Assembly: GCA_018223365.1 (NCBI GenBank)
Contig: JAGTTP010000002.1
Span: 62,001 to 126,000 of the forward strand
Direction of reading: 5' to 3'
DNA from: Clostridiaceae bacterium Marseille-Q4145
GTDB taxonomy: Bacteria > Bacillota > Clostridia > Lachnospirales > Lachnospiraceae
Length of the DNA stretch: 64,000 bases
Shown here in pieces: positions 1 through 9,041 of the stretch; the first letter of the stretch is position 1, and every line of letters begins with the position of its first letter. Made by a program: the position numbers and the translations under genes. The notes below the pieces were generated by a model that was not told the DNA's origin, searched no databases, and saw only the letters and a list, made by a program, of their open reading frames with translations.

Positions 1-1032
1 TTCCATTGCCTGATAAGTCGCCTGATCCGTCTCTTTCATGGCAATACGGATGGATGTCTTATGACATCTGCGTATTTCTTCTTCTGCCGGCGTTTTTCCA
101 AGCCACTGCTCTCCGGTTTCCAGAAGCCACTGTACCAGTAATTCTTCATGATCATCAATATTGCTCATATTAATGCGGTCCGGCATCGCATCTTTCAGTG
201 CAGACCGGAATGCCTCGCCCAGCACATTCTCGCAGTCATATTCCAGCCAGAAGTAACGCTGTACTGCATCATAATATTCTTTCCGGAAAGTGCAGGCCAC
301 GCCTTCTGCCATGGCATAGTCGAAGTTCGGTACGGACTGTCCGCCATGCATCTCATTCTGGTTTGCCTGAATAGCAATGCAGGCCAAAGCAGCGTAGCTG
401 GCAATGGACTTCGGTTGACGAATAAATCCGTGTCCGGTGGAGAATCCATCATGAAACAGCTTCACCAGGTCAATCTGGCAGCAGGTTTCCGTCAACATAT
501 AGAAATCTTTGTCATGAATGTGGATGTCACCATTGATATGTGCTGCTGCAATGTCTTTTGGCAGAATATAGTTATCCACAAAATAATTGGCTCCTTCGGA
601 GCCATATTTCAACATGGTACCCATGGAGGTATCTGCATCAATATTCGCATTCTCACGCTTGATATCCGCATCTGCGGCACTGGTGAAGGTAAGCTCCCTG
701 TATATATTCACCAGATCCGCCTCTGTCTTGCGAACCTTGGTGTGCTCTGCCCGATAAAGGATATATGCCTTCGCAGTCTTGGCAAATCCATTGGCAATCA
801 GTTTCTCTTCCACAAGATCCTGCACCTGTTCTACGTCCGGTACTTGTCCTGCCGGAATGGATTCTACCACTTCATCTACCAGTTTTTCAAACTGGACCGG
901 CGCGATTGCCTCAATCTGGGCAGCTTCGTTTGCCTTATGAATCGCGCTGCGGATTTTGTTCACATCGAAAGGTACCGGAGTTCCGTTTCTCTTTTTTATG
1001 GTCTCCGGACATGCGATGGCATTTTCCTTCAT
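1..1032 (-). CDS. nrdD: Anaerobic ribonucleoside-triphosphate reductase, 5' part (cut by window edge)
   Basis: About 344 residues are visible; the C-terminus lies beyond position 1. NrdD is a glycyl-radical enzyme that reduces ribonucleoside triphosphates to deoxyribonucleotides without oxygen. The first ~100 residues read as an ATP-cone allosteric domain (start MKENAIACPETIKKRNGTPV). The catalytic core follows, with the family stretch HIHDKDFYMLTETCCQ and, further on, HGGQSVPNFDYAMAEG. The ATG at 1032 has a GGAGGG ribosome binding site 6 bases upstream. The glycyl-radical motif near the C-terminus and the activase nrdG, usually next in order, would lie outside the window. Family assignment is secure; completeness cannot be judged. 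Confidence 0.95.
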   Translation of the reverse strand, partial: MKENAIACPETIKKRNGTPVPFDVNKIRSAIHKANEAAQIEAIAPVQFEKLVDEVVESIPAGQVPDVEQVQDLVEEKLIANGFAKTAKAYILYRAEHTKVRKTEADLVNIYRELTFTSAADADIKRENANIDADTSMGTMLKYGSEGANYFVDNYILPKDIAAAHINGDIHIHDKDFYMLTETCCQIDLVKLFHDGFSTGHGFIRQPKSIASYAALACIAIQANQNEMHGGQSVPNFDYAMAEGVACTFRKEYYDAVQRYFWLEYDCENVLGEAFRSALKDAMPDRINMSNIDDHEELLVQWLLETGEQWLGKTPAEEEIRRCHKTSIRIAMKETDQATYQAME

Positions 1033-1075
1033 GTTACTCCCTCCAAAACTATATCTGGTATTTTATTTTTAATCC

Positions 1076-1090
1076 CTGTACAAAATACAG
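1076..1090. promoter_or_regulatory. Perfect small palindrome upstream of nrdD
   Basis: CTGTA and TACAG flank a 5-base spacer in the 145-base gap between the yitT terminator and nrdD, about 45 bases before the nrdD start. It could be an operator. It does not match the NrdR box consensus, so no regulator is named. Confidence 0.25.
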
Positions 1091-1145
1091 TATCACCAAA
1101 CCGCGTTATGTGCAAGGACATTTTATATGAACTATCCGTTGTCTC

Positions 1146-1173
1146 ACAAAAATTGCCCGGAAATCCGGGCAAT
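1146..1173 (-). terminator. Rho-independent terminator after the yitT-family gene
   Basis: Perfect 9-bp inverted repeat ATTGCCCGG / CCGGGCAAT (1152-1160 and 1165-1173) with loop AAAT. On the minus strand it is followed by TTTTGTGAG. It begins 5 bases after the stop at 1178 and closes the miaB-yitT transcript. Confidence 0.8.
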
Positions 1174-1177
1174 CTGG

Positions 1178-2041
1178 CTATAATTTTTCTGCAAAAAAAT
1201 CTTTATATCCCTCGCCGTAAATCTCACTGGCACTGGTAACAATCATAAATGCCGCTGGATCTTCTGTTTTCACCAGTTCTTCTACCTGGGGTCCCTGCAC
1301 TCTTCGTACCACGCAGAGAATCACCTGCTTTTCGTTTCCTGTCCAGCCACCGGATCCTCTCAAATACGTAATCCCCACGTCCAGTTCTTCCATGATCCGC
1401 CGGCCAATTTCTCCTGGCTTTTCTGTAATGATATAAATCATCTTGGCTTCATCACCGCCATACAGCACATAATCCAGTGCCGCACCGCTCACCAGAACAG
1501 CAATCAGCGCATAGAGAATGGTATTAATATTCCGGAAAACCAGACCTGAACAGGCAACAATCAAAAGATCCGTACACTCAAACAAAAATCCTGTCTTCAG
1601 ATGACGATATCTTTTTCTGAGCAGCTTGACAATAATATCCACACCTCCTGTGGTGGCACCCGCTTTAAAAACCATCCCTATGCCAAGGGCCAGAAGTACG
1701 CTTCCTGTCAATGCTGCCAGAAGAGGATCTGTCGTCATTGGTCCATAGGGTGTCAGTATATTTGTCGCCCACGAGGTCAGTATAACTGCGTACATGGTTT
1801 TTCCCATAAATCTAAGACCAAATTTCCAGATTCCGACAAGAATGATTGGAATATTAACCAGCAGATACAGGGTACCGGTATCAATTCCGCTCAGTCGGTT
1901 CAGAATAACTGCGACTCCACTGACTCCTCCCGGTGCTAAATTGTTCGGATCCAGAAACAGACTGATTCCTGCTCCATATATCAGCGATGCCACAAAGATC
2001 ATCACCAGATCTTTTAGTATTCGCCAGCTTTTCCCCTTCAT
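1178..2041 (-). CDS. YitT family membrane protein (DUF2179 C-terminal domain)
   Basis: 287 residues. The N-terminal ~170 residues hold about five hydrophobic membrane segments typical of YitT, with the conserved stretch DPNNLAPGGVSGVAVILNRL and the glycine-rich GATTGGVDII. The last ~90 residues are a soluble DUF2179 domain (GDEAKMIYIITEKPGEIGRR onward). The family is common in Firmicutes as integral membrane proteins of unknown transport or sensing role. It starts at an ATG behind GGGGG, 26 bases after miaB, so it is probably cotranscribed with miaB. A terminator follows directly. Family assignment is secure; function is unknown. Confidence 0.9.
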   Translation of the reverse strand: MKGKSWRILKDLVMIFVASLIYGAGISLFLDPNNLAPGGVSGVAVILNRLSGIDTGTLYLLVNIPIILVGIWKFGLRFMGKTMYAVILTSWATNILTPYGPMTTDPLLAALTGSVLLALGIGMVFKAGATTGGVDIIVKLLRKRYRHLKTGFLFECTDLLIVACSGLVFRNINTILYALIAVLVSGAALDYVLYGGDEAKMIYIITEKPGEIGRRIMEELDVGITYLRGSGGWTGNEKQVILCVVRRVQGPQVEELVKTEDPAAFMIVTSASEIYGEGYKDFFAEKL

Positions 2042-2067
2042 TTCATACCCCCGTAGTTATTATTTTT

Positions 2068-3534
2068 TCATTCGATGCGGCTTCCCATGTAGTAAAATCC
2101 GCGGCATTCATCCAGACGGACTTTCACTATCTGTCCAACCAGACTGGCATCCCCCTGAAAATGAACCACATGATTATTACTTAAACGTCCGGTCACATAA
2201 CCTTCCATCTGTCCGTTCACTTCTTCTACCAGCACCAGTTCCTCACGACCGGTAAAACGTTCTGCCATCTCTTTGGAGATCTCCTGTACTTCTTTCAGCA
2301 GACGGTCAAATCGGTCTTTTACTACCTCTTCCGGCACCTGATCTTCCATGACAGCCGCCGGTGTACCGGTTCTCTTACTGTAAATAAACGTGAATGCGCT
2401 GTCGTAGCGTACTTTGCGTACCACATCCAGCGTCTCTTGAAAATCTTCTTCCGTCTCACCCGGGAACCCTACAATAATATCCGTGGTCAGTGCAATATCC
2501 GGCACCTGTTCCCGCAGTTTTCGTGCCAGCTCCAGGTACTGTTCTTTGGTATACCGGCGGTTCATGATCTTTAAGATCCGGGAACTTCCGGACTGCAGCG
2601 GCAGATGAAAATGTTTACAGATCTTTTTAGACTTTGCCATCACGCGGATCAGATCATCAGAAAGATCCTTCGGATGAGAGGTCATGAAGCGAATACGCTC
2701 CAGTCCTTCGATCTTCTCAATCTCCTCCAGCAGTTCTGCAAAGGTCACCGGCTGCTCCAGATTTTTTCCATAAGAATTGACATTCTGTCCTAACAGCATG
2801 ACTTCCACCACACCGTCTTTTACAAGGCCCTCGATCTCACGGATAATATCCTGCGGTTCCCGGCTTCGCTCCCGGCCGCGCACATAGGGCACAATACAGT
2901 AGCTACAGAAATTATTGCAGCCAAACATAATATTAACGCCGGACTTGAACGCATATTTACGCTCAATAGGAAGATCTTCCACGATCTGGTTCGTGTCCTT
3001 CCAGATGTCAATGATCATTCTGTCGGACTCCAGTGTGGACACTAAAAGTTCTGCAAATTTGAAGATATTATGGGTTCCGAAGATCAGATCGACGAACCGG
3101 TAACTCTTCTGAAGCTTGTCCACTACCGTTGCTTCCTGCATCATACAGCCGCAGAGGGCAATCTTCATATGGGGATTCTTTTTCTTGTAGCCATGCAGTA
3201 CCCCCAGACGTCCATACACACGCAGGTTGGCATTTTCACGAACTGTACAGGTATTGTAGATGACAAAATCTGCTTCTTCATTCTCTGTCTCCACATAACC
3301 AACTTCCCGTAAAATACCTGCCAGTTTTTCAGAATCTCTGGCATTCATCTGACACCCGAAGGTCGTAGTGCAGGCAGTCAGAGGCCGTCCAAGCTCCTCA
3401 GACTTTGCCTGTACCAGTTCTTTTGCTTTTTTCAAAAAATAATACTGCCGCTCCGGCTCCTGCACCGGCGGCAGCAAGGATGTGTCCATCGCAGCAATTT
3501 TCGCTCTGATTTCTGTATCTATAGTAGTATTCAC
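2068..3534 (-). CDS. miaB: tRNA-2-methylthio-N6-dimethylallyladenosine synthase MiaB
   Basis: Radical-SAM methylthiotransferase that adds a methylthio group to i6A37 of tRNAs reading UNN codons. The N-terminal UPF0004 domain has the three cluster cysteines (TTFGCQMN, YNTCTVREN, LCGCMMQE). The radical-SAM motif is CNNFCSYC, followed by VRGRERSR, and a TRAM domain ends the protein. I chose the GTG at 3534 (488 residues) because AAAGGA lies 8 bases upstream. The frame is open to 3603, but that 23-residue extension (MDFMGGFVYNSTETRKRNER...) has no ribosome site and is not MiaB-like. It lies behind the small membrane protein at 3606. Confidence 0.93.
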   Translation of the reverse strand: MNTTIDTEIRAKIAAMDTSLLPPVQEPERQYYFLKKAKELVQAKSEELGRPLTACTTTFGCQMNARDSEKLAGILREVGYVETENEEADFVIYNTCTVRENANLRVYGRLGVLHGYKKKNPHMKIALCGCMMQEATVVDKLQKSYRFVDLIFGTHNIFKFAELLVSTLESDRMIIDIWKDTNQIVEDLPIERKYAFKSGVNIMFGCNNFCSYCIVPYVRGRERSREPQDIIREIEGLVKDGVVEVMLLGQNVNSYGKNLEQPVTFAELLEEIEKIEGLERIRFMTSHPKDLSDDLIRVMAKSKKICKHFHLPLQSGSSRILKIMNRRYTKEQYLELARKLREQVPDIALTTDIIVGFPGETEEDFQETLDVVRKVRYDSAFTFIYSKRTGTPAAVMEDQVPEEVVKDRFDRLLKEVQEISKEMAERFTGREELVLVEEVNGQMEGYVTGRLSNNHVVHFQGDASLVGQIVKVRLDECRGFYYMGSRIE

Positions 3535-3605
3535 GTTTTCGTTCCTTTCATTCCTCTTTCTCGTCTCTGTACTATTGTACACGAACCCACCCATGAAGTC
3601 CACAC

Positions 3606-3854
3606 CTAAAGTCCGAGCTTTTGCATCTGGGCATGCAGTTCCTCTGAAAATTGATCCTCTGTCACCAGTTCCAGGATATCCTCTGCCGATATCTGGCCGA
3701 CGCTTTGCCCGGTTGTCCAGAGATAGGAAAACACCCCAAACAAAATAAGACAGATGAAAAAACGAATTTTAAAGATAGCCAAAAACCTGGAGGGTTCCTC
3801 TGCTTCCCTGATTTCACCGCGCTCTTTTAACAGCTGCTCTCTGTATGTTCCCAT
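3606..3854 (-). CDS. Small single-span membrane protein of unknown function
   Basis: 82 residues: a charged N-terminus (MGTYREQLLKERGEIREAEE), one hydrophobic segment at about residues 28-47 (IKIRFFICLILFGVFSYLW region), then an acidic, amphipathic tail ending MQKLGL. The start is supported by GGGGTGATGATCG before ATG. It directly precedes miaB and probably heads that transcript, since the his terminator lies just upstream. The tail is predicted extracytoplasmic. I do not recognise a named family. Its clean ribosome site and position make it likely real. Confidence 0.7.
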   Translation of the reverse strand: MGTYREQLLKERGEIREAEEPSRFLAIFKIRFFICLILFGVFSYLWTTGQSVGQISAEDILELVTEDQFSEELHAQMQKLGL

Positions 3855-3900
3855 CGATCATCACCCCGGACTATCTTATGAGACAATTTTCAGAAACATG

Positions 3901-3935
3901 CAAAAAGAACCGCCCTTTGCAATAAAAGGCGGTTC
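3901..3935 (-). terminator. Terminator of the histidine operon
   Basis: Perfect 8-bp stem GAACCGCC / GGCGGTTC (3907-3914 and 3928-3935) followed on the minus strand by TTTTTG. It starts 15 bases after the hisIE stop. Confidence 0.85.
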
Positions 3936-3949
3936 CGTTGTCGTTCTGT

Positions 3950-5194
3950 TTATTCTCTGTTGGCCAGCTCTCTGGTAATATCTTCCCAGGTCACTCCTTT
4001 TTCCACCATCAGCACCATGGCATGATAAAGGAAATCCGACAGTTCGTATTTAATCTCTTCCGGATCCGGATTCTTGGCCGCGATGACAACCTCCGTTGCC
4101 TCCTCGCCGACCTTCTTTAAGATCTTGTCAATACCCTTGTCAAAGAGATAGTTGGTGTAGGAACCTTCTTTCGGATGCTCTTTCCGGTCCTGAATCACAC
4201 CATACACATGTTCAAATACTTTCAGCGGATTGGCATCATGATATTCTTTTTTCACCATTTCCCGGTAGAAGCAAGTATGATTACCGGTATGGCAGGCAGC
4301 GCCAATCTGGCTGACTTTTGCCAGGATCGTATCATTGTCGCAGTCAATGGACAAGGATTTCACATACTGCAGATGACCGCTTGTCATTCCTTTGGTCCAC
4401 AGTTCCTGACGGCTGCGGCTCCAGTAAGTCATCTTACCGGTCTTCAGAGTTGTCTCAAAGGCTTTCTCATTCATATAGGCAACCATCAGCACTTCAGAAG
4501 TCTTATAATCCTGTACCACCACCGGTACCAGTCCGTCAGAATTCGGACGCATATCGTCCCATGTATAGCTGCTGGTCAATGTGTTCATCTGCAGGCCGCG
4601 GTCTGCCGCTTTTGCTTTCAGTGCCATGAAATCAGCCGCACCGGATGAAAAATAAGCACTGGCAGTTCCATCCGCCCATTTATTGGACAGTACATTGATT
4701 ACAGCATCATCCGTAGATGCAGAACTGATACTGATCACCGGAAGTTTTCCTGCCACCGGGCAGATTTCATCTGATCCGGACCAGAAAATCAGACTGCCCA
4801 GTTCTTCCAGACTGTCACTGTACTGAGACTCATCTGAAATACTGAATGCAATCTTCTCTTTTCCGAAACGTTTGGACACTTCCTCTGCCATCTCCACATT
4901 GCTGGAACGTCCGAAATTCAGGACTGCCATCTGACAGCCTGCATACAGAATCTTTTTTACGTCCTCCACTCTGCGGATATGACCTCCGGCATAAACCGGA
5001 ATCTCTGTACAGCGGACAATTTCTTTCAGAAGACCAATATTCTGATCATGTTCTTCATCAGAGTCTGAGAGATCAAATACCAGAATGGCATCTGCTCCGT
5101 TATCACTGTAAAATTCTGCCAGTGCTGCTCCGTCCTGGCCATTTACTTTTCCGTTTTTTACCGGCATTACCGGTATCAGACTTTTTTTTCTCAT
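3950..5194 (-). CDS. hisIE: HisIE (phosphoribosyl-AMP cyclohydrolase / phosphoribosyl-ATP pyrophosphatase) with N-terminal HisA/HisF-like domain
   Basis: 414 residues, about twice a normal HisIE. Residues ~200-310 are HisI, with zinc and substrate residues in DCDND and AACHTGNHTCF. Residues ~320-414 are HisE (KVGEEATEVVIAAKN; HAMVLM). Together they carry out steps 2 and 3 of histidine synthesis. Residues 1-200 resemble the HisA/HisF beta-alpha barrel: SLIPVMPVKNGKV at strand 1, and IPVYAGGHIRRVEDVKKIL for the phosphate loop. The catalytic aspartate of strand 1 is replaced by proline, and the second one (HisF VAID region) reads FSIS, so this domain is probably inactive. The start at 5194 follows the hisB stop by one base; an ATG at 5224 is in frame but lies inside hisB. 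Confidence 0.92.
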   Translation of the reverse strand: MRKKSLIPVMPVKNGKVNGQDGAALAEFYSDNGADAILVFDLSDSDEEHDQNIGLLKEIVRCTEIPVYAGGHIRRVEDVKKILYAGCQMAVLNFGRSSNVEMAEEVSKRFGKEKIAFSISDESQYSDSLEELGSLIFWSGSDEICPVAGKLPVISISSASTDDAVINVLSNKWADGTASAYFSSGAADFMALKAKAADRGLQMNTLTSSYTWDDMRPNSDGLVPVVVQDYKTSEVLMVAYMNEKAFETTLKTGKMTYWSRSRQELWTKGMTSGHLQYVKSLSIDCDNDTILAKVSQIGAACHTGNHTCFYREMVKKEYHDANPLKVFEHVYGVIQDRKEHPKEGSYTNYLFDKGIDKILKKVGEEATEVVIAAKNPDPEEIKYELSDFLYHAMVLMVEKGVTWEDITRELANRE

Positions 5195-5195
5195 A

Positions 5196-5783
5196 TTATA
5201 AGCTGCCTTTCGTTGATAATACATCGGTAATACGCGGATCCACTGCTACTGCCGCATCCAGAGCCTTTGCAAAAGCCTTGAACATCGCTTCGCAGATATG
5301 ATGGCTGTTGGAGCCGGAAAATACTTTAAAATGCAGGTTGATGGCTGCACTGTAGGATACCGCATAGAAAAATTCACTGATCGTCTCCGTATCCAGATCT
5401 CCGATCATCGGTGCTGAAAAACTGGCATCCGATACATAATAGGGTCTTCCTGACAGATCTACAGCACACAGTACCAATGCCTCATCCATGGGAAGGATAC
5501 AACTTCCATAGCGGCGGATGCCTTTTTTATCACCCACTGCTTCACGGATGGCATTTCCCAGCACGATGCCTGTATCTTCTACCGTATGATGACAGTCTAC
5601 ATCAAGATCCCCATCTACGTCTACTGTAAGATCAAAAAGTCCGTGTCTTGCAAATCCATCCAGCATGTGATCAAAAAAACCGATGCCGCTGTGAAGCTCT
5701 GCTTTTCCTGTGCCATCCAGCTCCAGTGCAATTTTGATCTTTGTCTCTTTTGTATTGCGTTCAATTTCTGCCCGTCTGCTCAA
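5196..5783 (-). CDS. hisB: Imidazoleglycerol-phosphate dehydratase HisB
   Basis: 195 residues, the usual length of monofunctional HisB. It dehydrates imidazole-glycerol phosphate in histidine synthesis. The two manganese-binding His clusters are visible: GFFDHMLDGFARHG and DCHHTVEDTGIVLG near the N-terminus, and SNSHHICEAMFKAFA near the C-terminus. It starts at TTG 5783, directed by AGGAGG 6 bases upstream; that ribosome site lies inside the last codons of hisD, giving close coupling. The stop is one base before the hisIE ATG. Confidence 0.95.
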   Translation of the reverse strand: MSRRAEIERNTKETKIKIALELDGTGKAELHSGIGFFDHMLDGFARHGLFDLTVDVDGDLDVDCHHTVEDTGIVLGNAIREAVGDKKGIRRYGSCILPMDEALVLCAVDLSGRPYYVSDASFSAPMIGDLDTETISEFFYAVSYSAAINLHFKVFSGSNSHHICEAMFKAFAKALDAAVAVDPRITDVLSTKGSL

Positions 5784-5785
5784 CT

Positions 5786-7087
5786 TTAGTCCTCCTTCTG
5801 CTCAAAGCGGACTGCAATGGAATTTGCATGTGCGGTGAGCTGCTCAGCTTTTGCAAAATATTCAATATCCTTATGTACTTTTTCCAGTGCTTCTCTGGAA
5901 TAGTAGATGATGCTGGATTTCTTTACAAAGTCATCCACAGATACCGGTGAAAAGAAGCGTGCGGTACCATTCGTCGGTAAGATATGGTTCGGTCCTGCAA
6001 AATAATCTCCCAGAGGCTCGCTGCTGTACTCTCCCAGGAATATTGCACCTGCATTCCACACCTTCATCATGGCCTCAAAGGGGTTCTTTGTTACAATCTC
6101 CAGATGCTCAGAAGCAATCATATTGACAGTTTCGATAGCATCATCCAGGGAATCTGCTACCAGAATATATCCATAATTATCAAGGGACTTCTGAATGATC
6201 TCTTTTCTGGACAGCACCGCCACAAATCCGTCTACCTCCGCAGACACTTTTTCTGCCAGTTCCATGCTGGTAGTTACTAAAATGGCGCTGGCCATCTCAT
6301 CGTGCTCTGCCTGAGACAGAAGATCTGCTGCCACATATCTCGGATTAGCAGTTTCATCCGCCAGCACCAGAATCTCACTTGGGCCTGCAATAGAGTCAAT
6401 ACTCACGAATCCGGAAACTGCTTTTTTCGCCAGTGCCACAAAAATATTTCCAGGTCCCGTAATCTTATCGACCTTCGGAATGCTTTCCGTTCCAAATGCC
6501 ATAGCTGCAATCGCCTGGGCACCGCCTACTTTGTAAACTTCATCAGCACCTGCCTCTTTGGCTGCCACCAGAACGGCCGGATTTATTTTTCCTTCTTTGT
6601 TGCAGGGTGTACACATGACCACATGATCCACGCCTGCAATTTTCGCCGGAACAATGTTCATAAGAACAGAAGACGGATACACTGCTTTTCCGCCCGGCAC
6701 ATACACGCCTGCACTGGCCAGAGGCGTTACCTTCTGTCCCAGCATAGTGCCTTCCGGTGTAGTATCAAACCAGCTGTACTGTTTCTGTTTTTCATGATAA
6801 TCACGGATATTTTTCAGAGATTTCCGGATGGTCTCGGTCAGAGCCGGATCAATGGTATCGTATGCTTCCCGTACTTCCTCTTCCGTTACTTTTACATTTT
6901 CTTTGGAAATACCGTCCCAGTCAAACTTTGCAGTCAGTTCAAAGAGCGCTTTGTCTCCTTCGGTCTTTACCCGGTCTACAATCTCCTGCACCGTATCCTG
7001 ATACTGTCCGTAGTTTCCCGGACTTCTTTTTAACAGGTTCTCCAGCAGGTTCTGTCTGGATTCCTGGCTCAGCTTTACGATTCTCAT
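5786..7087 (-). CDS. hisD: Histidinol dehydrogenase HisD
   Basis: 433 residues, normal length. It oxidises L-histidinol to L-histidine with two NAD+, the last step of the pathway. Family hallmarks are VYVPGGKAVYPSSVLMN, the glycine-rich KITGPGNIFVALAKK, SIDSIAGPSEILVLAD, the zinc and catalytic region LLSQAEHDEMASAIL, and SEHLEI. It has a GGAGG ribosome site before the ATG at 7087 and lies 12 bases after hisG. No missing catalytic region is seen. Confidence 0.96.
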   Translation of the reverse strand: MRIVKLSQESRQNLLENLLKRSPGNYGQYQDTVQEIVDRVKTEGDKALFELTAKFDWDGISKENVKVTEEEVREAYDTIDPALTETIRKSLKNIRDYHEKQKQYSWFDTTPEGTMLGQKVTPLASAGVYVPGGKAVYPSSVLMNIVPAKIAGVDHVVMCTPCNKEGKINPAVLVAAKEAGADEVYKVGGAQAIAAMAFGTESIPKVDKITGPGNIFVALAKKAVSGFVSIDSIAGPSEILVLADETANPRYVAADLLSQAEHDEMASAILVTTSMELAEKVSAEVDGFVAVLSRKEIIQKSLDNYGYILVADSLDDAIETVNMIASEHLEIVTKNPFEAMMKVWNAGAIFLGEYSSEPLGDYFAGPNHILPTNGTARFFSPVSVDDFVKKSSIIYYSREALEKVHKDIEYFAKAEQLTAHANSIAVRFEQKED

Positions 7088-7099
7088 CTTTTCTGCCTC

Positions 7100-7735
7100 C
7101 TATAAGACTGCTTTCAGGTCGGCAATAATCTTGCCGATCCGCTCATTTTCCATCTTCATACTCACCTGATTGACTACCATCCGTGCAGAAAGCGGACACA
7201 CTTCTTCCAGCACCTTCAGACCATTTTCCCGAAGAGTGGAACCGGTCTCCACGATATCCACGATAACTTCGGAAAGCCCTACGATAGGTGCCAGTTCAAT
7301 GGAGCCATTCAGTTTAATAATCTCTACTGTCTGGTGTTTCCTGTTGTAAAAATAGTCCTTTGCAATATGTGGATATTTGGTTGCCACACGGATCAACTCC
7401 TGATGCTGTAAAAGCTCCCTTGCTGATTCCGGTCCGCACACACACATGCGGCATTTTCCATAGCCAAGATCCAGCACTTCATAGAGTCTTCTGCCTTCCT
7501 CCAGAATCGTATCTCTTCCCACGATACCAATATCTGCTGCACCGTATTCTACGTAAGTAGGTACATCCGGTCCTTTTGCCAGGAAAAATTTCAATTTCAG
7601 TTCTTCATTGACAAAGATCAGTTTTCTGGTGTCCGGATCCTTCATCTCCTCACAGGTAATTCCGATTTTTTCAAAGGTCTCCATGGTTTTCTTTGCCAGA
7701 CGCCCTTTACCCAGGGCAAAAGTCAGATATCTCAT
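7100..7735 (-). CDS. hisG: ATP phosphoribosyltransferase catalytic subunit HisG, short form
   Basis: 211 residues, the short form that lacks the C-terminal histidine-sensing domain and needs HisZ. It commits PRPP and ATP to histidine synthesis. Recognised from the N-terminal TFALGKGRLAKKTMETFEKI, DVPTYVEYGAADIGIVGRD, and the PRPP loop region IVDIVETGSTLRENGL. The ATG at 7735 follows GGAGGAG by 8 bases. It sits 21 bases after hisZ, as expected for the hetero-octameric HisZG enzyme. Confidence 0.95.
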   Translation of the reverse strand: MRYLTFALGKGRLAKKTMETFEKIGITCEEMKDPDTRKLIFVNEELKLKFFLAKGPDVPTYVEYGAADIGIVGRDTILEEGRRLYEVLDLGYGKCRMCVCGPESARELLQHQELIRVATKYPHIAKDYFYNRKHQTVEIIKLNGSIELAPIVGLSEVIVDIVETGSTLRENGLKVLEEVCPLSARMVVNQVSMKMENERIGKIIADLKAVL

Positions 7736-7756
7736 AATTTGTTCTCCTCCCCCGGA

Positions 7757-8980
7757 TTACTGTTCCGTACTTAAAAATTCTGCTACCAGATTACCATCTT
7801 TATAATAGCAGAGTCTGTTTGTTCCTTTTCTGGATGCATAATCCCGGTAAGTATCCACCGTTCTGTCCTGTGCCATGCAGCACAGTTCCACCGGGCCGCC
7901 CTGACTTCTCAGTTCTCCTGCGCAGGCAATGGCCTTTCTGGACTCCTCCGGATAATACAAGAGCAATGTCAGCGGACGATCCACATCAAGCTTAATGTTC
8001 TGACGGTTCAGCGCGGTCAGAAGACGGTCTGTCACACAGACAAATCCGATGGCCGGAGCCGGTTTTCCAAAGTGATCCATGAGCGTGTCATAACGGCCGC
8101 CTTTGGCGATGGGTTCTCCTGTCCCATAGGTATAAGCCTGGAAAATAATTCCTGTATAGTACTGATATTTGCTGACCACACCCAGATCAAAGGTAATGTA
8201 TTTTTCATATCCATAGAAGGTCAGCAGTTCATAGATCCTGCGCAGACGCTGCAGGGATGCCTTTGCTTCCTCGGATATGGCACAGCTCTCTGCCACATCC
8301 AGAATCTCCACAGAACCAAAAAGATCCGGCACTTTCACCAGCGCCTCTTTCAGCTGCTCGGATAATTCTGCCGCATCCAGCAGTTCCCGCACGCCGAACA
8401 TATTTTTATTGGAAATAAACTCCCGTAATTCCAGTTCCATCTCTTCAGGAAGATCCGCTTCTTTCAGAAGGCTCTTGAAGAAATCTGCATGGCCTACACT
8501 TACCTGAAATTCTTTCAGACCGGTCTTCAGAAGAGATTCTACAACCAGTGCCAGCAGCTCCGCATCTGCTTCTGCACTGCCGTCACCGATAAGCTCTGCA
8601 CCAATCTGAGTGGTCTCTTTCAGACGTCCCTGAAAATCGGAACTGTTGATGAAGGTATTTGCCATATAACAAAGACGAACCGGCATGTCTTCCGGTGCAA
8701 AATACTTTGCAACCGCTCTGGCGATAGAAGGCGTTACATCCGGCCGAAGAACCAGCGTATTTCCTTCTCTGTCAAAGAACTTATAAAGTTCCCTGGACGG
8801 AACAGTTCCAACCTCCCGGCTGAATACATCAAAATATTCAAAGGTCGGTGTCTGAATGTCTTCATAACCATATCCGGTCAGTACCTGATGAAGAGTTTCC
8901 TGTATATACTGTTTGCGTCGGCATTCTCCATTATAGATGTCTCTTACGCCCTCCGGCGTGTGCAGGATCTGTTTGTACAT
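7757..8980 (-). CDS. hisZ: ATP phosphoribosyltransferase regulatory subunit HisZ
   Basis: 407 residues. HisZ is a histidyl-tRNA synthetase paralogue that gives short HisG its activity and feedback inhibition by histidine. Class II synthetase-like motifs are visible: the N-terminal HTPEGVRDIYNGECRRKQ, motif 2-like LYKFFDREGNTLVLRPDVTP, and IAKGGRYDTLMDHFGKPAPA. It lacks the C-terminal anticodon-binding domain of true HisRS, and pairing with short HisG supports HisZ. It is the first gene of the operon; the ATG at 8980 follows AGGAG by 7 bases. Confidence 0.94.
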   Translation of the reverse strand: MYKQILHTPEGVRDIYNGECRRKQYIQETLHQVLTGYGYEDIQTPTFEYFDVFSREVGTVPSRELYKFFDREGNTLVLRPDVTPSIARAVAKYFAPEDMPVRLCYMANTFINSSDFQGRLKETTQIGAELIGDGSAEADAELLALVVESLLKTGLKEFQVSVGHADFFKSLLKEADLPEEMELELREFISNKNMFGVRELLDAAELSEQLKEALVKVPDLFGSVEILDVAESCAISEEAKASLQRLRRIYELLTFYGYEKYITFDLGVVSKYQYYTGIIFQAYTYGTGEPIAKGGRYDTLMDHFGKPAPAIGFVCVTDRLLTALNRQNIKLDVDRPLTLLLYYPEESRKAIACAGELRSQGGPVELCCMAQDRTVDTYRDYASRKGTNRLCYYKDGNLVAEFLSTEQ

Positions 8981-9041
8981 CGTCGTGCTCCTTGTTCGCT
9001 TTATTATAGTAGAGTGCTAATTCATTAAAATCAATAACAGT

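Noticed and set aside
3950..5194. Reading the fusion as a working HisF-HisIE trifunctional enzyme
   Set aside because: Both catalytic Asp positions appear replaced, so activity of the barrel cannot be claimed.
9012..9020. GAGTGCTAA resembling half of a CIRCE heat-shock operator upstream of hisZ
   Set aside because: The second half is missing at the required 9-base spacing.
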